A stretch of 64,000 bases of DNA from the NCBI GenBank assembly GCA_016177705.1, contig JACOUT010000009.1:207519-271518 (forward strand), given 5' to 3'. Shown here piece by piece: positions 43,444-50,898 of the stretch; the stretch's first letter is position 1, and every line of letters begins with the position of its first letter. The notes beneath the pieces are model-generated. The model had not been told where the DNA came from and searched no databases. It saw only the letters and a program-made list of their open reading frames with translations. This DNA comes from Deltaproteobacteria bacterium (GTDB lineage Bacteria; Myxococcota; UBA727; VGSZ01). The translations under genes and the position numbers were made by a program.

Positions 43444-45656
43444 GGCAGCACCCGGGGTTGCAGGTAGAGGGAGCCCGACGAGGTCCAAGCGGCATGCAGC
43501 ACGTTCGCCGACAGACCGCACGACGCGGACGTCACCGGCGCTGTGCTCACGACCGTGGGCGCACCGAGGCTCGCGACGCCCGTGTTGCCGGTACGCACCA
43601 CCAGCCCGGGAGCGCCCGCGCCCACCAGGGCCGCGCCGTCGTCGAGCCAACAGACGGCGATGCGGCCGGCGTCGGCTGCCAGCACCAGCGCGCTCGCGAC
43701 GCCGCCGCCGGTGACCGCCGAGCCGTCGACGACGGTGGGCGCCGTCCCCGCGATGAGCGCGGCCGCGTCGGCGGTGCCGACCAGGGCGGCGCCCGCCTCG
43801 AGCCAGCCGACCAGCGCGGTGTCACCGTCGAACGGGACGACCGCCGGCGCGATCGAGTCGTCGCCGTCGCCGCTCATGAGCGCGATGGGGCCCTGCGCCG
43901 CGCCGGCATCGTCGAGCACGCGGGCCACCACGTCGACGTCGTCGAGCGTGCCGTCGCGGTCCGAGGTCTCAGCCCAGAGGACGATGACGGCGCCGCCGCT
44001 CAAGCGCGCCAGGCGAACCCCCGCTGGGCTCAGCGTGGTGGCGTCGCTGACCACGACCGGCGCATCGAACGCCATGCCGCCCGCGCTCTCGGCCGCGAGC
44101 AGCACCTGGTCGGCTCGGGAGAAGGCGATCAGCGTGCCGCCCGGGGCGATCACCAGGTCGGCCGAGCCGACGGCGGCGCCAACGTCGCCTTGGGCCGCCA
44201 CCACGCGCGTGGCGCCGACGGGCGTCACCTCGGCATAGACCAGGCCATCCTCGCCAGCGGCCAGGCTTGCGGCCGGGCTGTCCTCGAGCACCACGGCGGC
44301 GGCGCCGCCGGCGAAGGCCTCGATGCGCGGCGACGCCGCCGAGACCGCGGCCGCATCGGAGATGCGCGCGGTATCGGCGAGCCAGGGAGGGCCGTCGACG
44401 TCGAGCTGGACCCAGGCGGCGGCGTCGGCGTCGAGGAAGGCGCGCGCCTCGACGTAGCGATCGCCGGAGGCGAGGTCGACGCCGCCGGCGCCGACGAGCG
44501 TGACGGGCGCGCGCGCGATCAGCACCGACACCGCCACGGTCGTGCGGCGCTGCACGATGTCGGTGGCGCGCACCACCACGTCCGCGAGTGCGCCATCCGG
44601 CAGGTCGAGGCGGCCACTCAAGTCGATGGCGGCGGCGTAGTCGGTGCCGGTGAGCATCGCCGGCGCGAAGGCGGCATCGGTGGCGCAGACGCCGGCGCAT
44701 ACCTCGACGGTGATCGCGGTGTCGTCCTGCGCGGTGCCCGCGATCGCGATGGTGCCCTGGTCGATCAAGGCCGCGGGCAGCGGCGCCGCCACGGTCAGAT
44801 CGGGCGCCTGGTCGTCAAAGAACACGTCGACGCCCACGTCCTCCTCGCTGTCGCGCTCGAGCGCGATGCGACCGACGACATCCAGGTGGTTGGCGCCGGG
44901 GTCGAGCGTGACGCCGTGGCTCCAGGCGCCCGCGCTCGTGTCCGCCGCCGCAGCCAGCGTGCCGTCGACCAACACCTCGACGCCGGCGCCGCGCGTGCCC
45001 GACAACGTCAGCGCGGCGACGCCGACCGTGGTGGGCGGTGTGGTGACGGTGAAGGGCACCGCGTCGACGCGCTCGACCGTCAGCTCGACGACGTCGCTCT
45101 CGTTGCCCGCCGAATCGAGCGTGGCCAAACGCACCACGTTGGTGCCCGGCAGCAGCGCGACGTCGACGGCGAAGGCGATGGTGTCGTCGCCGCCGGTGGG
45201 GCGCACGCTGCCGTTCACCTCGAGCCGGTCGCCGGGTCCCTTGGTGCCGAGCAGCGTCAGCTCGTCGGACAGCGTGGTCGGCGTGATCGGCTCGACAACC
45301 GGCGCCTGCGGCGGATCGTCGTCGAGCAGCACGGTGACCGAGGCGGCGGTTGAGGCTCGCTCGAGCGCGTCGACGGCGATGACGCTGAAGGCATTGCTGC
45401 CGGTGCGCAACGTGCGCGGCGCGCTCCAGGTGGTGGCCTCGTCGAGCGGCACCAGCACCTCGCCGTCCGAGAGCGTAATTGCGGTGGAGGCCTGCTTGGT
45501 ACCGCGCAGCACGAGCTGCGCCTGGTTGGTGAGCGCGGGGGCCACCACGGTCGGCGCCTCGGGTGGCGCGGGCAGCTCGGCGACACAGCCTGCGAGGACC
45601 ACCGCGACCAGGGCGGCGCCGCTCCTTCGGTGCGCACACGTGCGACCTGCGGTCAT
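43440..45656 (-). CDS. Large lipoprotein with repeated Ig-like domains
   Basis: 738 residues. Signal sequence ends VLAGC. From residue 40 come at least three Ig-like beta-sandwich repeats, each with a GTK/GTR/GTA turn (VLRGTKQASTAITL, LTLLGTKGPGDRLEV, LTLSGTRGAGVEVLV, IAIAGTAQDDTAITV) about 90 residues apart. The second half (about 420-738) looks like a beta-propeller of blades containing SP(R/A) or IAP(A/G) turns (RIEAFAGGAAAVVLED, LVIAPGGTLIAFS, VVPFDGDTALVGWLE). No enzyme motif. Probable surface or periplasmic binding protein. Overlaps both neighbours by four bases, so the three genes are translationally coupled. Confidence 0.72.
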   Translation of the reverse strand: MTAGRTCAHRRSGAALVAVVLAGCVAELPAPPEAPTVVAPALTNQAQLVLRGTKQASTAITLSDGEVLVPLDEATTWSAPRTLRTGSNAFSVIAVDALERASTAASVTVLLDDDPPQAPVVEPITPTTLSDELTLLGTKGPGDRLEVNGSVRPTGGDDTIAFAVDVALLPGTNVVRLATLDSAGNESDVVELTVERVDAVPFTVTTPPTTVGVAALTLSGTRGAGVEVLVDGTLAAAADTSAGAWSHGVTLDPGANHLDVVGRIALERDSEEDVGVDVFFDDQAPDLTVAAPLPAALIDQGTIAIAGTAQDDTAITVEVCAGVCATDAAFAPAMLTGTDYAAAIDLSGRLDLPDGALADVVVRATDIVQRRTTVAVSVLIARAPVTLVGAGGVDLASGDRYVEARAFLDADAAAWVQLDVDGPPWLADTARISDAAAVSAASPRIEAFAGGAAAVVLEDSPAASLAAGEDGLVYAEVTPVGATRVVAAQGDVGAAVGSADLVIAPGGTLIAFSRADQVLLAAESAGGMAFDAPVVVSDATTLSPAGVRLARLSGGAVIVLWAETSDRDGTLDDVDVVARVLDDAGAAQGPIALMSGDGDDSIAPAVVPFDGDTALVGWLEAGAALVGTADAAALIAGTAPTVVDGSAVTGGGVASALVLAADAGRIAVCWLDDGAALVGAGAPGLVVRTGNTGVASLGAPTVVSTAPVTSASCGLSANVLHAAWTSSGSLYLQPRVLP

Positions 45657-46213
45657 GGCGCCACCCCCGCGACCACCACCTGGCCGGTGCGGGACAAGAG
45701 CGCAGCCGCGGCCTCGGCGGGCGCGACCGACGGCTCGTCGAGCGGCAGCCACGCCTCCTCGTCGTCGTCCGGCGCCGCGCACACGACGCAGGCATCACAG
45801 TCGGTGACCGGGATGGCCAACACTGCCGGGCTCGCGAGCTGCACCTCGGGACTGACGCGGAAGAAGCCGCTGTGCTCCTCACAGCCGCGCGCCACGTGCG
45901 TGGCGGACTCGCGAGAGATGAACAGCTCGGTGTCGCTCGCGATCGCCCCGACCGGCAGCGTGAGCACCGCGCCGTCGGGACCGAGCACCTCGCCGCCGTC
46001 GGCCCCGACCACCGTGCCCTCCGGCGGGGGTACCACGGCCGCCTCGACCTCTTGGCAGGCGCCGTCGACGCAGCCGAAGCCCGCCGCGCAATCCCCCGGC
46101 TGCTCGCAGGCAATCCTATCGGACAGGACGTCGTCGATGACCATGATCGTGCAACCGGGCGTCAGGGACGCGCCGAGCGCGACGAGCGGCGTGAGGAGAC
46201 GCATCGCCGGCAT
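45653..46213 (-). CDS. Small lipoprotein with ZU5-like domain
   Basis: 186 residues, first gene of the operon. Lipobox LTPGC; Cys-rich start (ACEQPGDCAAGFGCVDGACQE) like the EGF-like modules of myxobacterial lipoproteins; then a ZU5-like segment GGEVLGPDGAVLTLPVGAIASDTELFIS, common in bacterial surface proteins. Cysteine cluster VTDCDACVVC near 140. Start could also be the ATG at 46204; no Shine-Dalgarno separates them. The 139-base spacer to the divergent CNB gene should hold both promoters. Confidence 0.65.
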   Translation of the reverse strand: MPAMRLLTPLVALGASLTPGCTIMVIDDVLSDRIACEQPGDCAAGFGCVDGACQEVEAAVVPPPEGTVVGADGGEVLGPDGAVLTLPVGAIASDTELFISRESATHVARGCEEHSGFFRVSPEVQLASPAVLAIPVTDCDACVVCAAPDDDEEAWLPLDEPSVAPAEAAAALLSRTGQVVVAGVAP

Positions 46214-46352
46214 GTTGGCACGAGCGCGCCGCAAATCGCCAAAGGCCGGGCCCGAGTGACCCGGGCCGGATCGTGGTGGGTGGGGTCGGGCCGAGGTCGA
46301 CCGGCGTCGCCGACGGTGGACGCAAGGGGGCCCTTGCGGGCATTGTCCCCTG

Positions 46353-46880
46353 ATGGCCGACCTGCCGCCGGACCTCCTTTTGCAGCACTCCAAGCTGTTC
46401 GCGCTCTTGGACGAGCCTGGGCGCAAGCGGTTGGTGGCGGTGGCGGTGGAGCAGCGCTTCCCGCCCGGGCATGCGGTGGTCGCCGAGGGTGACTTCGGCG
46501 ACTCGTTCTTCCTGGTGCTCGACGGCGCGCTCAGCGTGCGCATCGGCGGCATCGACGCCACGCGCGAGGTGGCCAAGCTCGCCCCGAGCGCTTTCTTCGG
46601 CGAGATCGCGGCGCTGCTCGGCGAGGCGCGCTCCGCCACCGTGGTGTGTCTGGCCGACACGCGCGTGCTGCGCTTCGACGGTCCGCGCGTGCAGGGCATC
46701 CTGCGCGACTACCCGGTGGTGCGCGAAGCGCTGGTCAAGCTCGGCCTCAAGCGCTCCGAGGACAACCTGCAGCAGATGATGGAGGACGACTTCCCGGGCG
46801 TGCCCGTCACGGCGACGGGCGAGGGCATGCCGTTCTCCACCGATGCCTCGCGCGCCTCCGGCAGCTCCAAGGACGACTGA
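46353..46880 (+). CDS. Cyclic-nucleotide-binding domain protein without DNA-binding domain
   Basis: 175 residues. CNB fold: HAVVAEGDFGDSFFLVLDGALSVRI, phosphate-binding cassette FFGEIAALLGEARSATVV with the Arg and Glu that hold the cyclic phosphate. No helix-turn-helix follows; the C-terminal 40 residues are polar. Probably senses cAMP or cGMP and regulates a partner by contact. Followed after three bases by the UbiB-type kinase gene. Similar CNB-only proteins in Myxococcota are annotated as cyclic nucleotide-binding regulators. Confidence 0.82.
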   Translation: MADLPPDLLLQHSKLFALLDEPGRKRLVAVAVEQRFPPGHAVVAEGDFGDSFFLVLDGALSVRIGGIDATREVAKLAPSAFFGEIAALLGEARSATVVCLADTRVLRFDGPRVQGILRDYPVVREALVKLGLKRSEDNLQQMMEDDFPGVPVTATGEGMPFSTDASRASGSSKDD

Positions 46881-46883
46881 GCG

Positions 46884-48581
46884 ATGGCACGCTCGCTGAT
46901 CCGCACCCTCTACTCCGGCACGCGCTCGCTCGCCGCCGTGGTGAAGGACGCGCGCCGGGCTCAGCAGATCGCCACCTTGCTGGCACGCCACGGCTTCGCC
47001 GCCCTGGTGGCGCGCGATCGCACCACCACCGCCGCCGCCGCGCGCGCGGAGCTGCTGTCGGGCGCGGGCACGACGGCGGACGCGCACGCCGATCTCGCGG
47101 TGCGGGTGGTGCGCCTGCTCGAGGAGCTCGGCCCCACCTTCGTCAAGTTCGGCCAGATCCTGTCGACCAGGCCCGACCTGATCCCGCCGCAGTACCTCGA
47201 GCGCCTCGAGGTGCTGCAAGACCACGTGCGGCCGGTGCCCATCGACGCCGTGCGCCGCCAGGTGGAGGCGAGCCTGGGGGCCCCGCCGGAGCAGTTGTTC
47301 GCCAGCTTCGACGAGCAGCCGATCGCGTCGGCGTCGATCGCGCAGGTGCACGGCGCCGTCACCAAGGACGGCAAAGACGTGGTCGTCAAGGTGCAGCGGC
47401 CCGGGCTGCGCCCCATCGTCGAGGCCGACCTGTCGCTGCTGCGCTTCCTCGCCGACCAGGTGCTGGCCATCTTCCCGGAAGCCGCCGCCTTCGACCTCGT
47501 CGGTATGGTCAAGGAGTTCGAGGCGAGCCTGTTGCGCGAGCTCGACTTCACCATCGAGGCGCAGAGCCTGCGCCGCTTCGAGACCAACTTCAAAGACAAG
47601 CCGCACATCCACATCCCTATGGTCGAGGCCGCGCTGTCGTCGAGCACGGTCTTGACCATGGAGCGGGTGCGCGGGCGCAAGCTGACGGCACTGACCGAGC
47701 GCGGCGAGCGCGAGCGCGTCGCGCAGCACTACCTGGACGCCGCCTACCAGATGCTGTTTCGCGACGGCTTCTTCCACGGCGATCTGCACCCGGGCAACGT
47801 CTTTCTCGAGGACGATGGGCGGCTCGGGCTCATCGACTTCGGCATGGTCGGGCGCCTGTCACGCCAGATGCGCGAGCGCCTGGTCGACGTGCTGTTCGCG
47901 CTCATGAGCGAGGATCTCGAGGGCGTGGCGCGCATCTGGTTTCAGCTCGGCCGCGCCAGCGCGCGTATGCAGTACGCCGAGTTCGAGTCGGCGGTGGTCG
48001 ACGTGCTCGAGCGCCACATCGTCGGCCGCCCCATGGAGGAGTGGGACCTGGCGCCCTTCTTCACCGACCTCGCGACCGCCGCCGTGCGCCACGGCGTGCG
48101 CCTGCCCTCCGACTTCACCATGATGTTCAAGGCCATGGCGACGACCGAGGGGCTGGCGCGCTCGGTGGCGCAGGGCATCAACCCCATCGAGGCCGCGCGC
48201 CCCTACATCGAGGCGCTGTTGCGCGAGCGCTACAGCTCCGACCGCATGAAGAAGCTGGCGCTGGTGGAGGGCGTGCGCCTGGTCGAGCTGGCGCGGGAGC
48301 TGCCGCACACGGTCGATCGCATCGTCACCAAGCTCGAGCAGGGCGACCTGACGGTGCGCCTCAAGCACGAGGAGCTGGCCCCCGAGGTCACGCGCCTGGT
48401 GCGGGCGCTCAACCGCGGCGCGGTGGCGGTGATCAGCGCGGCGGCGCTGATGGCGGCGGCGCTGACGCTCGACAAGGGCCCGCACCTCTGGCACGGCTTC
48501 TCGCCGCTCTCGATCGCGGCGCTCTTCATCGTCTTCGGCGGCCTCACCTGGATTGGCGTCGGCCTGCTGCGGGGGCGCTGA
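46884..48581 (+). CDS. ABC1/UbiB-family atypical kinase
   Basis: 565 residues. UbiB features: N-terminal KxGQ-type motif (GPTFVKFGQILSTRPDLIP), Ala-rich loop ASIAQVH, nucleotide lysine in VVVKVQRPG, catalytic FFHGDLHPGN and metal-binding DFGM; two C-terminal membrane helices (about 510-530, 540-560). UbiB proteins support ubiquinone/menaquinone synthesis, using a weak ATPase. Overlap: its stop TGA shares a base with the pgeF ATG. Paired with a CNB protein upstream. Confidence 0.85.
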   Translation: MARSLIRTLYSGTRSLAAVVKDARRAQQIATLLARHGFAALVARDRTTTAAAARAELLSGAGTTADAHADLAVRVVRLLEELGPTFVKFGQILSTRPDLIPPQYLERLEVLQDHVRPVPIDAVRRQVEASLGAPPEQLFASFDEQPIASASIAQVHGAVTKDGKDVVVKVQRPGLRPIVEADLSLLRFLADQVLAIFPEAAAFDLVGMVKEFEASLLRELDFTIEAQSLRRFETNFKDKPHIHIPMVEAALSSSTVLTMERVRGRKLTALTERGERERVAQHYLDAAYQMLFRDGFFHGDLHPGNVFLEDDGRLGLIDFGMVGRLSRQMRERLVDVLFALMSEDLEGVARIWFQLGRASARMQYAEFESAVVDVLERHIVGRPMEEWDLAPFFTDLATAAVRHGVRLPSDFTMMFKAMATTEGLARSVAQGINPIEAARPYIEALLRERYSSDRMKKLALVEGVRLVELARELPHTVDRIVTKLEQGDLTVRLKHEELAPEVTRLVRALNRGAVAVISAAALMAAALTLDKGPHLWHGFSPLSIAALFIVFGGLTWIGVGLLRGR

Positions 48582-49378
48582 TGCTCGGCGAGCAGTCGCC
48601 GCTGTTGGCGCAGGTGCCGCGCGTCTCCCACCGGTTCTTGGGGCGCGTGGGCGGCACCTCGCCGCACCCGTGGCGCTCGCTCAACACCAGCTTCGACGTC
48701 GATGACGCGCCCGGCCGCGTCGAGGAGAACCTGGCGCGTGTGCGCTTCCAGGTCGGCGTACCAAAGGGCGCGCTGTTCGCGTGTACGCAGGTGCACGGCG
48801 CCGAGGTGGTGGCGGTGGCGGCGCACGACGACGCTGCCCTGGTGCTGGCCACCAAGGCCGACGCGTTGGTCACCCGAGCGCGTGGCCTTGCGGTCGGCGT
48901 GCGCACGGCGGACTGCGCGCCCATCCTGCTCGCGGTCGATGACGGCGACGGCGTGGCCGCGGTGCACGTCGGCTGGCGCGGCGCGGTCGCCGGTGTGGTC
49001 GCCCGCGCGGTCGAGGCGCTCTGTCGCGAGGCCGCGACCACGCCGGCGCGGCTCGTCGCGAGCGTCGGACCCTGCATCGGGCAAGACGCCTTCGAGGTCG
49101 GCCCCGAGGTGGTGGCGGCGGCCCGCACCGTGGTCAGCGATGTCGATGCGCTGGTGCGCCCGGGGCGCGCAGATCGCGTGCACCTCGATCTGGGCGGCCT
49201 GGCGCTCGCCTTGCTCGCGCGCGCCGGTGTGGCGCGCGCGGATCGGGTCGGTGCCTGCACCGCGACGCACACGGATCGCTACTTCTCGCACCGCGCCGAG
49301 CACGGCCAGACCGGGCGCCAGCTCTCGGTGATCGCGCGCACCGACCCGCCCCAGCTCGACGACGAGGCCTTCCGCTAG
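48581..49378 (+). CDS. pgeF: Peptidoglycan editing factor PgeF / YfiH-type multicopper-like oxidase family
   Basis: 265 residues, sharing one base with the UbiB stop. Family signatures: TQVHG, ADALVT, TADCAP and HVGWRG provide the His/Cys metal or catalytic site; SVGPCIG near the C-terminus. PgeF in E. coli prevents L-Ser from replacing L-Ala in peptidoglycan; other members are described as purine nucleoside phosphorylases or laccases. The exact activity here cannot be told. Confidence 0.82.
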   Translation: MLGEQSPLLAQVPRVSHRFLGRVGGTSPHPWRSLNTSFDVDDAPGRVEENLARVRFQVGVPKGALFACTQVHGAEVVAVAAHDDAALVLATKADALVTRARGLAVGVRTADCAPILLAVDDGDGVAAVHVGWRGAVAGVVARAVEALCREAATTPARLVASVGPCIGQDAFEVGPEVVAAARTVVSDVDALVRPGRADRVHLDLGGLALALLARAGVARADRVGACTATHTDRYFSHRAEHGQTGRQLSVIARTDPPQLDDEAFR

Positions 49379-49432
49379 CAGCCCGGCAAGTTCCGACGCA
49401 ACCGCCGCTTCCGTGGATCAGTTGGGCCGGAT

Positions 49433-49463
49433 CTTGTAGGGGCGGGGCTTGTCCCCGCCCGCC
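49433..49463. repeat. REP palindrome, left copy, flanking a decayed RAYT
   Basis: 31 bases that recur perfectly as the reverse complement at 49964-49994. Each copy is itself a palindrome: GGGCGGGG, a short loop, CCCCGCCC. This is the architecture of REP elements mobilised by RAYT transposases. It lies 54 bases after the pgeF stop. Confidence 0.85.
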
Positions 49464-49549
49464 GCGTGGCGACCGCGCGCAGCCGATGCACCCCGGCCTG
49501 CCATCACGACACCTGACGGTTTCCGCGGACGGATGACGCCAGACCCGGC

Positions 49550-49958
49550 GCGATCTGTTCGGTCAAGGTTCGCATCAGGGAGCGCGCGAGGGTCTTCGCC
49601 CGACGTGATGTTGCCGGTGCGCCGTCGACGTCCTGAAGGACCTCGCGTTGCCGCAGGCCACGCCGGTGTTCGCCTACTGCGTAACGCCCGATCACGTGCA
49701 CCTCGCCCCGACGCCGTCTGCGGGGTGCAATGTCGTGACCTTCTTCGGCTGCTTCAAGAACCTCGCGCAATGGAGCGCCTGGCGCTTCGTGTCACGAGCG
49801 CCTCCTGGCAACGAGGTTTCTGCGATCGTCTTGTCCGAGACGAAGACAATCGCGAAGTTGTTGTGCGCTACGTGCCTGAGGACCACGTGCGGGCAGGCCT
49901 GGTTCCCGCCTGGCGCGACTGCCCGCACGCGGGCTCGCTGACTTTCGACTTGAGCTAG
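49550..49958 (+). pseudogene. Decayed REP-associated tyrosine transposase (RAYT, Y1_Tnp)
   Basis: Three reading-frame pieces line up with a RAYT: frame 2 (about 49562-49623, VKVRIRERARVFA), frame 1 (about 49624-49801, VDVLKDLALPQATPVFAYC, then the HUH motif PDHVHL and FKNLAQWSAWRF), and frame 3 (about 49802-49958, WQRGFCDRLVRDEDNREVVVRY, DHVRAGLVPAWRDCPHAGS). At least two frameshifts and one stop codon (TGA near 49634 in frame 2) break it. The HUH histidines remain. The element is bracketed by inverted REPs, the usual REPtron arrangement. Confidence 0.75.
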
Positions 49959-49963
49959 CGGAT

Positions 49964-49994
49964 GGCGGGCGGGGACAAGCCCCGCCCCTACAAG
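49964..49994. repeat. REP palindrome, right copy
   Basis: Perfect 31-base inverted counterpart of 49433-49463, starting 5 bases after the end of the transposase remnant. It lies about 80 bases before the stop of the reverse-strand phosphatase gene and could also act as a terminator hairpin. Confidence 0.85.
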
Positions 49995-50073
49995 AACCCG
50001 AGCGACGATCCGGGTGTTCAGCCCACCTCCTCGGCAACCCACGGAAACGCCAGCAGACCCAATCTCCGGAGAG

Positions 50074-50874
50074 CTAGCCGACGTCGATGTCGAAGCTCGC
50101 CTCGCGGTCGGCCTGGATGTCGACGACGAGCGCGGTGGCGTTGTCTCGGCCGCCCTTTTGCAGCGCGAACGACACCAGCGCGCGCGCAGCGTCCTCGCGC
50201 GTCCCCCGACCGGCCAGGCGCCCGAGCTCGACCTCGTCCTTCAGGTAGCCGTGCACGCCGTCCGAGCAGAGCACGAAGCGATCGCCGGGCGCGCACTCCA
50301 TGTCGAACACGTCGACCTCGACGTAGTCCTTGACCCCGACCGCCCTCGTGATCAGGTTCTGGTACGGCACCGTTCGCGCCTGCTCGGCGGTGATGGCGCC
50401 CGCCTTGAGCTGCATGTTGACCAGCGTGTGGTCCTCGGTGATCTGCACCGGCACGTCCTGGCGCACCAGATAGACGCGCGAGTCGCCCACTTGGCCGACG
50501 ATGGCGTGTGGGCCGGTGAACATCATGCACGAGATGGTGGTGCCCATGCCCTTCCGGGACGGGTCCTGCTCGGCGATGCCGAACACCATGTAGGTGGCGG
50601 CCTGGATGGCGGCCTCGACGATGCGCCGCACGGCGCCGCGGTTGTTGTCGTCGGGGCTGCGCTGGAAGGCGGCCACCTGGGGCAGCCCCTTCCGGATCAT
50701 GGAGAAGATCTGATCGATCGCTTCCGCCGAGGCCACCTCGCCGCCCGCGTGCCCGCCCATGCCGTCGGCCACGATGTAGAGGCCGAGCACGTCGTCGATC
50801 AGGTAGCTGTCCTCGTTCTTCTTGCGAACGCGACCGACGTCACTGAGCCCGAAGGAGCGAGGGAGGAGCGCCAC
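50074..50874 (-). CDS. PP2C-family Ser/Thr protein phosphatase
   Basis: 266 residues. Complete PP2C motifs in order: NEDSY, VADGMGGHAGGE (metal Asp), GTTISCM, GDSRVYL, DHTLVN, CSDGVHGYL, GGRDNATALVV. No membrane segment: cytoplasmic. Opposes Ser/Thr kinases such as the one at 20.2-21.8 kb, although not adjacent to a kinase. It is 24 bases downstream of the metalloprotease gene on the same strand, last gene of that operon. Confidence 0.9.
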   Translation of the reverse strand: MALLPRSFGLSDVGRVRKKNEDSYLIDDVLGLYIVADGMGGHAGGEVASAEAIDQIFSMIRKGLPQVAAFQRSPDDNNRGAVRRIVEAAIQAATYMVFGIAEQDPSRKGMGTTISCMMFTGPHAIVGQVGDSRVYLVRQDVPVQITEDHTLVNMQLKAGAITAEQARTVPYQNLITRAVGVKDYVEVDVFDMECAPGDRFVLCSDGVHGYLKDEVELGRLAGRGTREDAARALVSFALQKGGRDNATALVVDIQADREASFDIDVG

Positions 50875-50898
50875 GCTGTCTGTTTACGACAAGGCGCC

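Noticed and set aside
49692..50042. Reverse-strand frame over the RAYT remnant
   Set aside because: The forward strand gives RAYT-like motifs; the reverse frame has none.
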